The notes beneath the pieces were generated by a model. That model was not told the origin of the DNA. It made no database searches and was given only the letters and a program-made list of their open reading frames with translations. DNA of 33,254 nt from Rhodospirillales bacterium (GTDB taxonomy: Bacteria > Pseudomonadota > Alphaproteobacteria > Acetobacterales > Acetobacteraceae): contig JANXSM010000153.1 in NCBI GenBank assembly GCA_025352665.1, forward strand, positions 1 to 33,254, in the 5' to 3' direction. Below, in pieces: positions 17,650 through 26,549 of the stretch. Position 1 is the stretch's first letter. Each line of letters begins with the position of its first letter. The position numbers were made by a program, and so were the translations under genes.

Positions 17650-19610
17650 TAGACGGCAGCCCAATTGGCGACGGATCGCCGTTCGAAGGTCTCGCGGAAC
17701 TGCCGCGTGGATTCCGGAAGAAGCTTTCCGGTTCCCCAGTCGAGGATCACCGCATGCTGGCGGATCGCGTCGAGCGCGTCGATCTCGCCGCTCCGGAATC
17801 TTGCAGCAACGCCCTCCGGATCGGTGCGGGCCCAGGCGACGCGCTGCTGGCGGATGTCCGCGCGCAGGGCCTGCGTCGCAATCGCGTCGCACTCGTATTC
17901 GCAGAGTTCGACATCGATGGCGCGGATGACGACGCCGTAGTCCTTGGCGGCGCGCTGCACCGAAACGTAGTCGTCGATGACGTCTTCCAGGACGTGCGCC
18001 GGACAGCGGTCCAGCGGGTCGCCGAAGCCGCCACCGCCGGCGGTCGGCCGCGAGAACAGGTCGCCTTCACCGATCTTGACGTCGGAGAAGATCGTGCCGA
18101 GCCGCTCCTCGTGATCAGCGCCGGCGCGGGTCAGCGTCAGACCGTGCGGGCTGGAGGGAAGCCCACCCTCGATGCCCCAGACGATCGCGCATTCGCGGTC
18201 ACAGATGTAGGAAATCACGGCGTCCTCGGCCGCCAGCATCAGCGAAGTCTTGCGCACGCCAACGCCGCCGCGCCATTTGCCGGGACCGGCCGAGTCCTGC
18301 AGAATCTCGTATTCGGTCGTGAGGATCGGGTTGGCGCGCTCCTGCCCCTCGACCGGCTGAGCCATCATGCCGGTACCGAAGCAGGCAGTGGTGACGTTGG
18401 CGCCGTCCTTGCCGTTGCGCCCGCCCCAGCCGCCGGGCAGCCAGTCGTAGAACATGAAGATCGGCTTGTCGTCGCTGCGCACGTCGCGGCCGCCGGTGAG
18501 CAGGTACTCGAGGTTGAAGGCACAGGCCAACGCCCGTTCCGGCATCAGTTGCGACCACATCTCGTAGATCGAGTTCATGATCTTCTCGAACGGCATCAGG
18601 AAGCCGGTCACCGCAACCGGCCATTTGGCATCCACGATCGAGCCTTCCGGCACAATGATCTCGAAAGAGCGGTAGAAACCGGAATTCAACGGCAGGTCGG
18701 GGAAGAACGTCTTCATGCCAGCCGCGACGGCCGAGAAGGTGGTGCCGAAGGCCGAGTTGTAAATCGTGCCGATCACCGGGTGGCTGCCAGTGAAGTCGTA
18801 GATCGCCTTGTCACCCTTGATGGTCATCTTGATGCGGATCGGGATCATACCTTCGCCGCCCCCCGGGTCGCGGTCGATGAAGTCGACGGTCTCCCACTCG
18901 CCGTCCGGCAGCGCCGCGATGCGCTGGCGCACCGCCCGTTCGACATAGTCCTGCACCTCGGACAACCCGGTCTCGACCGTGTCGCGACCATACTTGCCAA
19001 CGAGGCGCAGGATCTCGCGCTCGCAGACCTGCGTCGCCTGGGCCTGGGCATGGATATCGCCGATGATCGAGGCAGGATCACGCGTGTTCGAGGCGATTAG
19101 ATTGGCAACGTCCTTACGGAACACGCCCTTGTCGAACAGCCGCACCGGCGTGATGCGCAGGCCCTCGCGGAACATGTCCTTGGCCGAGACGTCGAACGAG
19201 CCGGGCACGCTGCCGCCGACATCCGACCAGTGGCCGTTCGACTGGGCGAAGGCGATGATCTTGCCCTCGGAGAAGATCGGCCGCACCAGGCGCACGTCGG
19301 AAAAATGGGTTCCGCCGGCATAGGGATCGTTGATGGCGAAGACGTCGCCCTCGTGCATGTCACCCTCGAAGGCGCGCATCACGTCCTTGCAGGTGAAATG
19401 CAGCGTGCCGACGTGGACAGCGATGTCCTGGTTGCCCTGGGCGGCACATTCGCCGTGGGCGTCATGCAGGCCGCTGGAGAAGTCATGGTTATAGATCACG
19501 AAGGAATAGCAGGTCCTGAGGATCTGCTCGCCCATCTGGTCGACGCTGGTGATGAAGGAGTTCTTGAGGACCTCGAAGGTCACGGGATCGAGTGTCTGTT
19601 CACCGGCCAT
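17649..19610 (-). CDS. hyuB: Hydantoinase B/oxoprolinase family protein (HyuB-type subunit)
   Basis: Beta-type subunit of an ATP-dependent amidohydrolase of the N-methylhydantoinase / 5-oxoprolinase / caprolactamase / acetophenone-carboxylase superfamily. The 653-aa protein shows HyuB landmarks: NDPYAGGTHFSDV (94-106), NGHWSDVGG (125-133), and near the C-terminus the glycine-rich T-A-G-G-G-G-F-G-D-P-L. The HyuB subunit hydrolyses the phosphorylated ring intermediate made by HyuA. The ATG at 19610 lies 5 nt after the hyuA stop, so the two are coupled. It is somewhat longer than a typical HyuB (about 520-600 aa), with the extra length in the C-terminal half. The family is certain; which ring is opened is not. 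Confidence 0.9.
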   Translation of the reverse strand: MAGEQTLDPVTFEVLKNSFITSVDQMGEQILRTCYSFVIYNHDFSSGLHDAHGECAAQGNQDIAVHVGTLHFTCKDVMRAFEGDMHEGDVFAINDPYAGGTHFSDVRLVRPIFSEGKIIAFAQSNGHWSDVGGSVPGSFDVSAKDMFREGLRITPVRLFDKGVFRKDVANLIASNTRDPASIIGDIHAQAQATQVCEREILRLVGKYGRDTVETGLSEVQDYVERAVRQRIAALPDGEWETVDFIDRDPGGGEGMIPIRIKMTIKGDKAIYDFTGSHPVIGTIYNSAFGTTFSAVAAGMKTFFPDLPLNSGFYRSFEIIVPEGSIVDAKWPVAVTGFLMPFEKIMNSIYEMWSQLMPERALACAFNLEYLLTGGRDVRSDDKPIFMFYDWLPGGWGGRNGKDGANVTTACFGTGMMAQPVEGQERANPILTTEYEILQDSAGPGKWRGGVGVRKTSLMLAAEDAVISYICDRECAIVWGIEGGLPSSPHGLTLTRAGADHEERLGTIFSDVKIGEGDLFSRPTAGGGGFGDPLDRCPAHVLEDVIDDYVSVQRAAKDYGVVIRAIDVELCEYECDAIATQALRADIRQQRVAWARTDPEGVAARFRSGEIDALDAIRQHAVILDWGTGKLLPESTRQFRETFERRSVANWAAV

Positions 19611-19615
19611 CTGTG

Positions 19616-21640
19616 TCAGCCCTTCACGCGGATGATGATGTTCAGATACTTGTCGACCGCGGCGGTGGCGCCGGGCGGCACCACAGTGGTGCTGTCGACC
19701 TGCTCGACGATCGCAGGACCTGCGAAGGTGAAGCCGCAGGGAAGGTCGTCGCGCTGGTACAGCGGCGTGTCGTGCGCCTGGTTGTCGAACCAGACCTCGC
19801 GCCGCGCGACGGGATCCGGGCGCACGCCGGTAGGCGCATGCACGGCCAGCTCCGCCTTTGGCACGACGCCGATCGCCTTGACGTTGACGCGGAAGAAGCT
19901 CACCGGCGCATCGTCGCGGCGGAAATTATATTCGCGGTGATGCTCGCGGTGGAAATCGGCGACGAGGTCGGCGATCGAGCCGATCGGGCTCGGCGTCGAC
20001 ACGGCCAGCGAACGCCACTGGCCGCGATACATCATGTCGATCGTCCGCTGCAGGACGATGTCGCGCTCGGCGACGCCTTCATGGGTCAGCCGGTCCAGCG
20101 CCTCGCGCTCGATCCGGGCGAACTGCGCCTCGATGCCGATCGGCTCGGCCACGTCGGCATCGACCATGCAGTTTTCCGAGAAATCATGTTGCATGTCGAC
20201 GAGCAGGCAGCCCAGTGCCGAGGTGACGCCCGGGTTCGGCGGCACGATCACGACGGGTATTGAGAGCTCGCGGGCGATGGCGACGCCGTGCAGCCCGCCC
20301 GCACCGCCGAAGGCGACGAGGGCAAAGTCGCGCGGGTCGTAGCCGCGGCTGATCGAGATCAGCCGCACCGCGTCGGACATGTTGGCATTGGCAACGCGCA
20401 AGATCGCGTCGGCCGCTTGCTCGGTCGAGAGCTTAAAGCCCTTGGCGACGCCCTCCTCGACGGCGGTGCGGGCAAGAGCCGGGTCGAGCGTGACCTTGCC
20501 GCCGGCAAGGCTGGTACCGAGGCGGCCGAGCGTGACGTTGGCGTCGGTGTTGGTCGGTTGCGGATTGCCGTTGCCGTAGCAGGCGGGGCCCGGAAACGCG
20601 CCGGCCGATTGCGGACCATTGCGGAGCGAGCCGGCATCGTCGGTCCAGGCCAGCGAGCCGCCGCCGGCGCCGATCGTCAGCACTTCGATGGACGAGAAGC
20701 GGATGGGATAGCCGAATTCGATATACCAGTCCTTGGTGACCCGTGACTGGCCCTCATAGGCGAGCGAGACGTCGGTCGACGTGCCGCCCATGTCGAGGCC
20801 GATCGAATTCGGGTAGCCGCAGAGGCCGGCAATATGGCGGCTGGCAATGGCACCGGCGGCAATGCCCGAACCGGCGAGGCGTGCGGCGAAATCCTTGACG
20901 CTGGCCGGCGTCATCACGCCGCCGCCGGTGTGCAGCAGCAGCAGGTCGCGGGTATAGCCCTCGGCCGCGAGGCGGTCGCCGAGCCGGGTGGTATAACTGA
21001 CCACCACAGGGCTCAGCGCCGCGTTGACGACCGTGGTCGAGAACCGCTCGTGCTCGAAAATTTCCGGCAAAACCTGCGAGGAGATCGACACCGGAATGTC
21101 CGGCATCGCCTCCAGCAGGATTTCCCGCATACGCCGCTCGTTCTCGCCGTTCAGATAGGCGTTCATGAAGCAGACGGCGATCGCCTCGACGCCGCGCTTT
21201 TTCAGGATGCGGGCGACTTCGCGGGCCTTGGCCTCGTCCAGCGTCTCGACGACCTTGCCGGCGCTATCGATGCGCTCGGGCACGGTCAGCCGGTCGCGGC
21301 GCGGGATGTAAGGCTTCACGACGTCCTTGTAGACGTCCCACAGGTCTTCCTTGTTGGCGCGGCGGATCTCGATCACGTCGCGGAATCCCTGGGTGGACAC
21401 CATGGCTGTGCGTGGCAGGCGGCGGGTGATCAGCGCATTGGTTGCAACCGTGGTGCCGTGCGAGAACAGCGCGACCTTGGTCAGATCGATACCCGCCTTG
21501 GCGACGCCGCCCATGATCCCGTCGATCGGATCGAGCGTCGAGGCGGTCTTCTCGATCCGGATCAGACCAGTGTCCTCGTCCATGATGCAGATGTCAGTGA
21601 AAGTGCCGCCCACATCGACGGCCACGCGAAGATTCTGCAC
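19616..21640 (-). CDS. hyuA: Hydantoinase A/oxoprolinase family protein (HyuA-type subunit)
   Basis: ATP-binding, actin/hexokinase-fold subunit that phosphorylates a cyclic amide before hydrolysis by HyuB. The 674-aa protein carries the first phosphate loop DVGGTFTD (9-16), HGTTVATNAL (61-70), the SSQVLPEIFEHER block (187-199) and the second phosphate loop DMGGTSTDVS (283-292), all in the expected order and length. The GTG at 21640 is supported by AAGGAA about 9 nt upstream and by the immediate start of the first beta strand. It heads the run hyuA, hyuB, importer, behind a 241-bp control region next to an AraC regulator. Candidate substrates include 5-oxoproline, N-methylhydantoin, other hydantoins and lactams; sequence reading alone does not choose. 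Confidence 0.92.
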   Translation of the reverse strand: MQNLRVAVDVGGTFTDICIMDEDTGLIRIEKTASTLDPIDGIMGGVAKAGIDLTKVALFSHGTTVATNALITRRLPRTAMVSTQGFRDVIEIRRANKEDLWDVYKDVVKPYIPRRDRLTVPERIDSAGKVVETLDEAKAREVARILKKRGVEAIAVCFMNAYLNGENERRMREILLEAMPDIPVSISSQVLPEIFEHERFSTTVVNAALSPVVVSYTTRLGDRLAAEGYTRDLLLLHTGGGVMTPASVKDFAARLAGSGIAAGAIASRHIAGLCGYPNSIGLDMGGTSTDVSLAYEGQSRVTKDWYIEFGYPIRFSSIEVLTIGAGGGSLAWTDDAGSLRNGPQSAGAFPGPACYGNGNPQPTNTDANVTLGRLGTSLAGGKVTLDPALARTAVEEGVAKGFKLSTEQAADAILRVANANMSDAVRLISISRGYDPRDFALVAFGGAGGLHGVAIARELSIPVVIVPPNPGVTSALGCLLVDMQHDFSENCMVDADVAEPIGIEAQFARIEREALDRLTHEGVAERDIVLQRTIDMMYRGQWRSLAVSTPSPIGSIADLVADFHREHHREYNFRRDDAPVSFFRVNVKAIGVVPKAELAVHAPTGVRPDPVARREVWFDNQAHDTPLYQRDDLPCGFTFAGPAIVEQVDSTTVVPPGATAAVDKYLNIIIRVKG

Positions 21641-21762
21641 GGTTCGCGATTCCTTTTGTCGTCTTCAGGCGGGTCCCGCCCACGGGGCCCAACGGCGAAT
21701 GTCAAAGGTGACGGCTGGATTAAACGAGGTTTCCAATCGTTGCTCTTTATCTACGGTGCATC

Positions 21763-21798
21763 AAACTTTGTCGCTAAAGGCATTCCGGCACAAAATTT
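21763..21798 (-). promoter_or_regulatory. Inverted repeat in the hyuA upstream region, candidate operator
   Basis: AAACTTTGT (21763-21771) and ACAAAATTT (21790-21798) match as an inverted pair at 8 of 9 positions, separated by 18 bp. They lie about 120-160 bp upstream of the hyuA start, in the 241-bp gap (21641-21881) between hyuA and the AraC gene. The AT-rich arms stand out in this GC-rich DNA. The position fits an activator site. Nearer hyuA is a 13-bp palindrome, GGCGGGTCCCGCC (21668-21680). No clear -35/-10 pair was identified. Confidence 0.4.
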
Positions 21799-21881
21799 GA
21801 GCCGATGGCCCGCTCTGCCCGTTTCGCGATCATCGCATCGCGGCAAACATGCACGCGCGTTGCGTGATGCCACGGCAACGG

Positions 21882-22850
21882 TCAGCAGGAATTTGCCATC
21901 GACTGGCGCGCGGCGGCACGAACCTCGCTCGGCGTGCACCCAAAATGGGCGCGATAGTTGCGGCTGAATTGGGCCTGGTCGCCGAAGCCCCGGTCGTAGG
22001 CGATGTCCGAAATGGCCTTGCGACAATACGGATCCTTGAGAGCGGCCTCGCACATCAGCAGCCGCTGTGTCCGGATATGGGCGCAGACCGTCGTGCCCTC
22101 GGCCTCGAACAGCTGATGCAGATAGCGCAGCGAGATGCCGCACCCTTTGGCAATGCTTTGCGGCGTCAGGCGAACATCGCTTAAATGTGCCCCGATGAAA
22201 TGGTCGGCCCGGTGGAGATGTGCGTTGCGCACCGAGGACGACCGGCCAACCAGCACACGCTGGTCGGCCTCGATCGCCATGGCCAGCAAATCGACAAGGT
22301 GGCGGCCCATGAGAGCGCGTTCCGCCTCCTCCATTTCGTCGAGCCGGGCAGCGGTCATGCGCAGCATGTCGACGAACAGCCCGCCGACGCCCCGACTTGC
22401 ATCGAACTGCAGCGTCGCCAGCCGCTCAGGTCGAGGGATGCGTGCCCGGAGCACGTCGCTGGGGATTTTTAACACCCACAGAGCCGCGCGGTTGCGATGA
22501 CTGAATTCGTAGGGCAGATGGCTGCGCTCGATCAGGAACTGGCCGGGCCGGCAATGCACCTCCTTGCCGTCCTGAACGAAGCGGATTTCCGCCACTTCCG
22601 GCACAGTGATAAGAAAGCTCTCCTCGCGCTCGTTGAGAAGGTGGCGCTCATGCCGCCGGTACAGCAGGCCATCGCAACAATTGCGCGACACCGCGATCGA
22701 CCCCATCGTCCAGGCGTCCAGCGTTCCCTCGAAATCGCCGGCCGATTGAAACTTAAGGTCAAGTGGGAAGTAGGTCTTGGACACCGCTCGCTGCCAGAAG
22801 TGCTTCTTGGCAGCCGGGGGACTGTCGCTGGTCGAGAAGGTGGCTCGCAT
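21882..22850 (-). CDS. AraC-family transcriptional regulator
   Basis: A 322-aa regulator. The N-terminal 200 residues resemble the AraC-binding-like domain found in NahR/FeaR/XylS-group regulators, with a G-Q-F-L-I-E-R strand near the middle. The C-terminal 100 residues hold the two helix-turn-helix motifs: L-T-P-Q-S-I-A-K-G-C-G-I-S, then I-A-Y-D-R-G-F-G-D-Q-A-Q-F-S-R-N-Y, ending with F-G-C-T-P-S-E-V-R. I chose the ATG at 22850, which has GGAG about 9 nt upstream; a TTG at 22883 would add 11 residues. Placed directly upstream of hyuA in the same orientation, it most likely activates hyuAB and the importer when ligand is present. Repression is also possible. Confidence 0.9.
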   Translation of the reverse strand: MRATFSTSDSPPAAKKHFWQRAVSKTYFPLDLKFQSAGDFEGTLDAWTMGSIAVSRNCCDGLLYRRHERHLLNEREESFLITVPEVAEIRFVQDGKEVHCRPGQFLIERSHLPYEFSHRNRAALWVLKIPSDVLRARIPRPERLATLQFDASRGVGGLFVDMLRMTAARLDEMEEAERALMGRHLVDLLAMAIEADQRVLVGRSSSVRNAHLHRADHFIGAHLSDVRLTPQSIAKGCGISLRYLHQLFEAEGTTVCAHIRTQRLLMCEAALKDPYCRKAISDIAYDRGFGDQAQFSRNYRAHFGCTPSEVRAAARQSMANSC

Positions 22851-22980
22851 GGCACGCAACTCCGATCCCGTTAAACGTCCCAACCGGTAGGGCAGGCTTC
22901 ATGCGGCAGGACAACCGCTACCGCTGTTGCCTGGAAGTGCAATTTCTAGGCCGATATCGAAACGCCCCCCGCGCTCCCGG

Positions 22981-23706
22981 TCAACCGAACCACGGACGCA
23001 GTGCTTCGTTGACGGCGCGCGCAAGGTGGTCGGCTCCGGGCGTATCGGAATGGATGCAGACTGTCTCGGCGCGCATCGGCAAATCGCCGCCATCGATGTT
23101 CGTCGCCAAGCCCTCGCTCATCACCCGCACGGCGCGGCGCGCGGCTTCCGTCGAATCCATCGCGTGGTGCTGGCGGGTGATGATCAGCTTGCCGTCGGCG
23201 TCGTAATCGAGATCGGCATAGTATTCGGCGATAAAGGGAATTTTGCGCTGGCCGTAGATGGTTTCCTGCAGCGTGCCGGCCATGCCGAGCAGGGGCACGC
23301 CGAAAAGTTCGGCGGCGTCCGCGATCGCATGCGCCACGTCCTCGTTGCGAATCGCGGCGCCGTACAGGGCGCCATGCGGCTTGATGTGGTTGAGCGGCAT
23401 GCCGGCCTCGTCAAGAAAAGCCTTCAGCGCGCCAATCTGGTAGAGGATGCAGGCGGAGAGCTCGTCCCGGCCCATCGTCATCTCCCGCCGGCCAAATCCC
23501 TGGAGATCGGGGAAGGAGGGATGCGCGCCGACGGCCACGCCGTGCTCGGCCGCAAGCTTGACCGTGGCGCGCATCACCGACGGGTCAGCGGCATGGAAAC
23601 CGCAGGCGACGTTGGCGATGTGGATATACGGCATGATGCCGGCATCATCGCCACAACGGTACAGGCCAAAACCCTCGCCCATGTCGCAGTTGATTGTCAC
23701 CGCCAT
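22981..23706 (-). CDS. pxpA: LamB/YcsF family protein, 5-oxoprolinase subunit A type (intact copy)
   Basis: A 241-aa cytoplasmic protein of the LamB/YcsF family. PxpA is the subunit of the ATP-dependent 5-oxoprolinase PxpABC that works with the KipI- and KipA-type subunits, both encoded divergently about 3-4 kb away. The family blocks are complete: INCDMGEGFG (5-14), ANVACGFHAADP (31-42), GAHPSFPD (60-67) and K-P-H-G-A-L-Y near residue 110. The ATG at 23706 has GAGGGGAG upstream. It lies 79 nt after the LysR gene and 130 nt before the AraC gene. A second, truncated copy sits at the right island edge. True 5-oxoproline activity is inferred from the family, and a related substrate is possible. 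Confidence 0.9.
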   Translation of the reverse strand: MAVTINCDMGEGFGLYRCGDDAGIMPYIHIANVACGFHAADPSVMRATVKLAAEHGVAVGAHPSFPDLQGFGRREMTMGRDELSACILYQIGALKAFLDEAGMPLNHIKPHGALYGAAIRNEDVAHAIADAAELFGVPLLGMAGTLQETIYGQRKIPFIAEYYADLDYDADGKLIITRQHHAMDSTEAARRAVRVMSEGLATNIDGGDLPMRAETVCIHSDTPGADHLARAVNEALRPWFG

Positions 23707-23785
23707 GCCGCACTCCCCTCGCCGGGTCTGGACCGGTCATCCGAGCCGGAGCGTGGATAACACCGGGCGCGCCCGTCAAATCTTA

Positions 23786-24769
23786 TTAAACGGGCGGCGG
23801 CATCTGAAAAACCGATGGCTTCCCTGCGGCACCTGTCCCCTCACCTGCCGATGCCGCGCGCCCCACCCCCACACCGGTTACGGCGAAGCGCATGAAGTTC
23901 CGGAAGGCTTCCGTGGCGCTGCCAAGCGCCGCCTCACGACGCCAGGCAAGGCCGACATCCATGCTCGGCACGTCGTCTTCGATAATCCGGGTCTCGATCC
24001 GTTGCCCATCCAGCGACCACGGTCGGTAGATCAGGTCCGACAACACACTGATCCCCATCCCGCCGGCCACCATGGAGCGCACCGCCTCCACCGAGGAGGT
24101 GCGGAAGATGGTCCGTGGGTCCAGTTCCGCCGCCCTCCAGTAGCGCAACGCTGTAAGTTCCGCCTCGTCGACCGTAAGCATCACGTAGGGATGTTTCGCA
24201 ATGTCGGCGAGCCGCACGCGATTGGCCGAGGTCAGCGGGTGGCCCGGCGCCAGCCAAAGGCGGCGTGGTGAACGGGTGAGGATTTCGCTGGCAATCCGGG
24301 CTTCGTCACGCAGGTTGGACGCGAGAAGAACGGCGATATCCAGCACGCCGTCGACCAGCGCCTGCTCCAGCACGTCGCGCGGGGCTTCGAACAGTTCGAG
24401 CGTGACGCCGGGGAAATTCGCCTGGAACCGCATCTGGTGGCGCGGCAGAAAATAGCCGGCGACGGTGTAGGTGACCCCGACGCGCACCGTGCCGAGGATC
24501 GAATCGCCGGAAACATGCGGGCTGTGCACTGCCTCCGCAACGGCTGCGAGGATCTGCCGTCCCTGCGACAGGAAGCGGCTTCCCTCCAGCGTGACGGTGA
24601 CACCAGACGGCGTGCGTTCGAGCAGACGGGCACCGAACAGCGCCTCGAGCTGCTGGATCGCTGCCGTCACCGCCGACTGCGAGACGTTGAGGGCTACCGC
24701 CGCCTGGCCAATTCGTCCCAACTCCGCCGCGGCGACGAAGTAGCGTATCTGTTTGAACGAAACGGACAT
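23786..24769 (-). CDS. LysR-family transcriptional regulator
   Basis: A 327-aa regulator with an N-terminal winged helix-turn-helix (about residues 4-62, containing G-Q-A-A-V-A-L-N-V-S-Q-S-A-V-T) and a C-terminal periplasmic-binding-like effector domain (about 90-295). The ATG at 24769 has GGAG about 9 nt upstream. The frame is open beyond it to 25273, but that part is antisense to the biotin carrier and carboxylase genes. It diverges from the accB-like gene across a 141-bp AT-enriched region, the standard arrangement for a LysR protein controlling the divergent operon and itself. The C-terminus has a Gly/Ala/Pro-rich tail of about 30 residues. Confidence 0.92.
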   Translation of the reverse strand: MSVSFKQIRYFVAAAELGRIGQAAVALNVSQSAVTAAIQQLEALFGARLLERTPSGVTVTLEGSRFLSQGRQILAAVAEAVHSPHVSGDSILGTVRVGVTYTVAGYFLPRHQMRFQANFPGVTLELFEAPRDVLEQALVDGVLDIAVLLASNLRDEARIASEILTRSPRRLWLAPGHPLTSANRVRLADIAKHPYVMLTVDEAELTALRYWRAAELDPRTIFRTSSVEAVRSMVAGGMGISVLSDLIYRPWSLDGQRIETRIIEDDVPSMDVGLAWRREAALGSATEAFRNFMRFAVTGVGVGRAASAGEGTGAAGKPSVFQMPPPV

Positions 24770-24806
24770 GCCGTGTGTCTCCGTTGGAGGGTCCGGCGGC
24801 ACCATA

Positions 24807-24835
24807 TTGGATTTTCTGATGGCCTGAATTGTATT
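24807..24835 (+). promoter_or_regulatory. Candidate sigma70-type promoter for the biotin carboxylase operon
   Basis: TTGGAT (24807-24812) and TGTATT (24830-24835) are spaced 17 bp apart on the plus strand, about 75 bp upstream of the accB-like ATG. They lie in the AT-richer centre of the 141-bp gap between the LysR gene and the operon. The region is a plausible LysR binding site, but I could not single out a convincing T-N11-A dyad. AGAGGA lies about 11 nt before the ATG at 24911. Confidence 0.4.
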
Positions 24836-24910
24836 TTGCGATTTTACGCACTGTCCGACTTTTGCAAATCTTCTGCGCACCGATCCGACGCACAGAGGAT
24901 TCGAGCGCGC

Positions 24911-25153
24911 ATGACCGTCAAGACGATCCAGGCCCCTCTTCCGGGCACCTTCTACCGTTCGGCCTCCCCAGGCGAGCCGGTGTTCAAGTCGGTTGGCGAC
25001 GCGGTCGCGGTCGGGGACACGATCGGCCTGATCGAGGTGATGAAGTCGTTCACGTCGGTGATCGCCGAGGAAGCCGGTACGCTCGTCGCCTTCCACGTCG
25101 AAAATGAGGACGCGGTGATGGCGGGCCAGCCGCTCTGCGACATCGACGCCTGA
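24911..25153 (+). CDS. accB: Biotin carboxyl carrier protein, minimal biotinyl domain
   Basis: An 80-aa lipoyl/biotinyl-domain protein with the biotinylation motif EVMKS, the modified lysine being K45. It carries carboxyl-biotin from the biotin carboxylase encoded 4 bp downstream to an acceptor site. It lacks the long Ala/Pro-rich N-terminal region of the acetyl-CoA carboxylase carrier (about 150 aa), which argues for a dedicated enzyme rather than fatty-acid synthesis. The symbol accB follows common usage for such clusters and does not imply acetyl-CoA carboxylase. The ATG at 24911 starts the domain directly; earlier in-frame codons are antisense to LysR. It is first of four coupled genes. 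Confidence 0.9.
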   Translation: MTVKTIQAPLPGTFYRSASPGEPVFKSVGDAVAVGDTIGLIEVMKSFTSVIAEEAGTLVAFHVENEDAVMAGQPLCDIDA

Positions 25154-25157
25154 CGCG

Positions 25158-26549
25158 ATGGCGATTTCCAAGGTCTTCGTCGCCAACCGCGGCGAGATCG
25201 CCGTCCGCATCATCCGCGCCGCTCGCGAGCTTGGCTTCGCCACCGTCCAGGCCGTGAGTGCGGCCGATGGCACAATGCTGGCTGCAAGGCTCGCCGACGA
25301 GACCGTATCGGTCGGCCCGGCGCATGCGACGAAATCCTACCTGAACAAGCAAGTGATGGTGCAGGCCGCCATCGACAGCGGCTGCGACGCAGTGCATCCC
25401 GGCTATGGCTTCCTGTCAGAGAATGCCGAATTCGCCGAGATGGTCGAGGCGGCCGGCCTCGTCTTCATCGGGCCGACTCCGGACACGATCCGCAAGATGG
25501 GCGACAAGGCCCGCGCGCGCCAGGAGGCGATGGCCGCAGGCGTCCCGACGGTGCCGGGCAGCGCGGGCTTGGTGGAGGACGTTGCGGCAGCCATCCTTGC
25601 CGCACGCGAGATCGGCTATCCCGTGATGATCAAAGCTTCCGCCGGTGGCGGCGGGCGCGGCATCCGCGTCGCGCGCGACGCGGCCGAGTTGGCGACACTG
25701 ATCCCACAGGCAACCGGCGAGGCGAAGGCGGCCTTCGGCGATGGCGGGCTCTATCTTGAGCGCTTCATCGGCAAGGCCCGTCATATCGAGGTGCAGATCC
25801 TCGGCGACGGCACCCACGCCATCCATCTGTTCGAGCGCGAATGCTCGCTGCAACGCCGCCGCCAGAAAGTTTGGGAGGAAGCGCCGGCTGCCTGCCTGCG
25901 GCCGGACCAGCGCGAAGCGCTTTGCACTTCCGCCGTGCGCCTGGCAGAGCGGGTTGGCTATCGCGGCGCCGGCACACTGGAATATCTTTTCGACGAGACC
26001 ACCGGCGAATTTTTCTTCATCGAGATGAACACCCGTATCCAGGTCGAGCATCCGGTCACTGAGATGATTACCGGGATCGACCTGGTCCGCTGGATGATGC
26101 GCATCGCCAATGGCGAGCCGCTGACGATCCACCAGGGCGACGTGCGCCTGAACGGCCACGCCGTGGAAGCACGGATCTGCGCCGAGGACCCGGCCCTCGG
26201 GTTCCGCCCATCGCCGGGCACCGTGACCGCGCTGGAAGTTCCGGGCGGCATGGGCATACGCTTCGATACCATGCTCTATCCCGGATATGCCGTGCCGCCT
26301 TTCTACGATTCTCTGCTCGGCAAGCTCGTCGCCCACGACGAGACGCGCGAGGCCGCCATCACCCGCATGGCACGGGCGCTGAGGGAGCTTCGCGTCGAAG
26401 GGCTGCCGACCACGGCGCCCCTGCACCAGGCGCTGGCAGCTGACCCCGACGTGCGGGCGGGGGTTTTCCACACACGCTGGCTGGAGGATTGGCTGGCAGC
26501 CCATCCTCTCGGCTCCCAGACACCCAATGAAGCGGATACCAGCCGATGA
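25158..26549 (+). CDS. accC: Biotin carboxylase (ATP-grasp)
   Basis: ATP- and bicarbonate-dependent carboxylation of biotin on the carrier protein. The 463-aa protein has the biotin carboxylase N-domain (F-V-A-N-R-G-E-I-A at 7-15), the MGDK segment (K117), K159 and the glycine loop SAGGGGRG (161-168), the R-E-C-S-L-Q-R-R-R-Q-K block (227-237), and the catalytic loop EMNTRIQVEHP (289-299). All key residues are present, so it should be active. It overlaps the next gene by 4 bp (ATGA). Its neighbours are a minimal carrier and KipI/KipA-type subunits, which resemble the carboxyltransferase part of urea carboxylase. That suggests an amide or urea-like acceptor rather than acetyl-CoA. Confidence 0.95.
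   Translation: MAISKVFVANRGEIAVRIIRAARELGFATVQAVSAADGTMLAARLADETVSVGPAHATKSYLNKQVMVQAAIDSGCDAVHPGYGFLSENAEFAEMVEAAGLVFIGPTPDTIRKMGDKARARQEAMAAGVPTVPGSAGLVEDVAAAILAAREIGYPVMIKASAGGGGRGIRVARDAAELATLIPQATGEAKAAFGDGGLYLERFIGKARHIEVQILGDGTHAIHLFERECSLQRRRQKVWEEAPAACLRPDQREALCTSAVRLAERVGYRGAGTLEYLFDETTGEFFFIEMNTRIQVEHPVTEMITGIDLVRWMMRIANGEPLTIHQGDVRLNGHAVEARICAEDPALGFRPSPGTVTALEVPGGMGIRFDTMLYPGYAVPPFYDSLLGKLVAHDETREAAITRMARALRELRVEGLPTTAPLHQALAADPDVRAGVFHTRWLEDWLAAHPLGSQTPNEADTSR

Noticed and set aside
24770-25273. Upstream extension of the LysR frame
   Set aside because: It runs antisense to the biotin carrier and biotin carboxylase genes; the helix-turn-helix begins just after the ATG at 24769.
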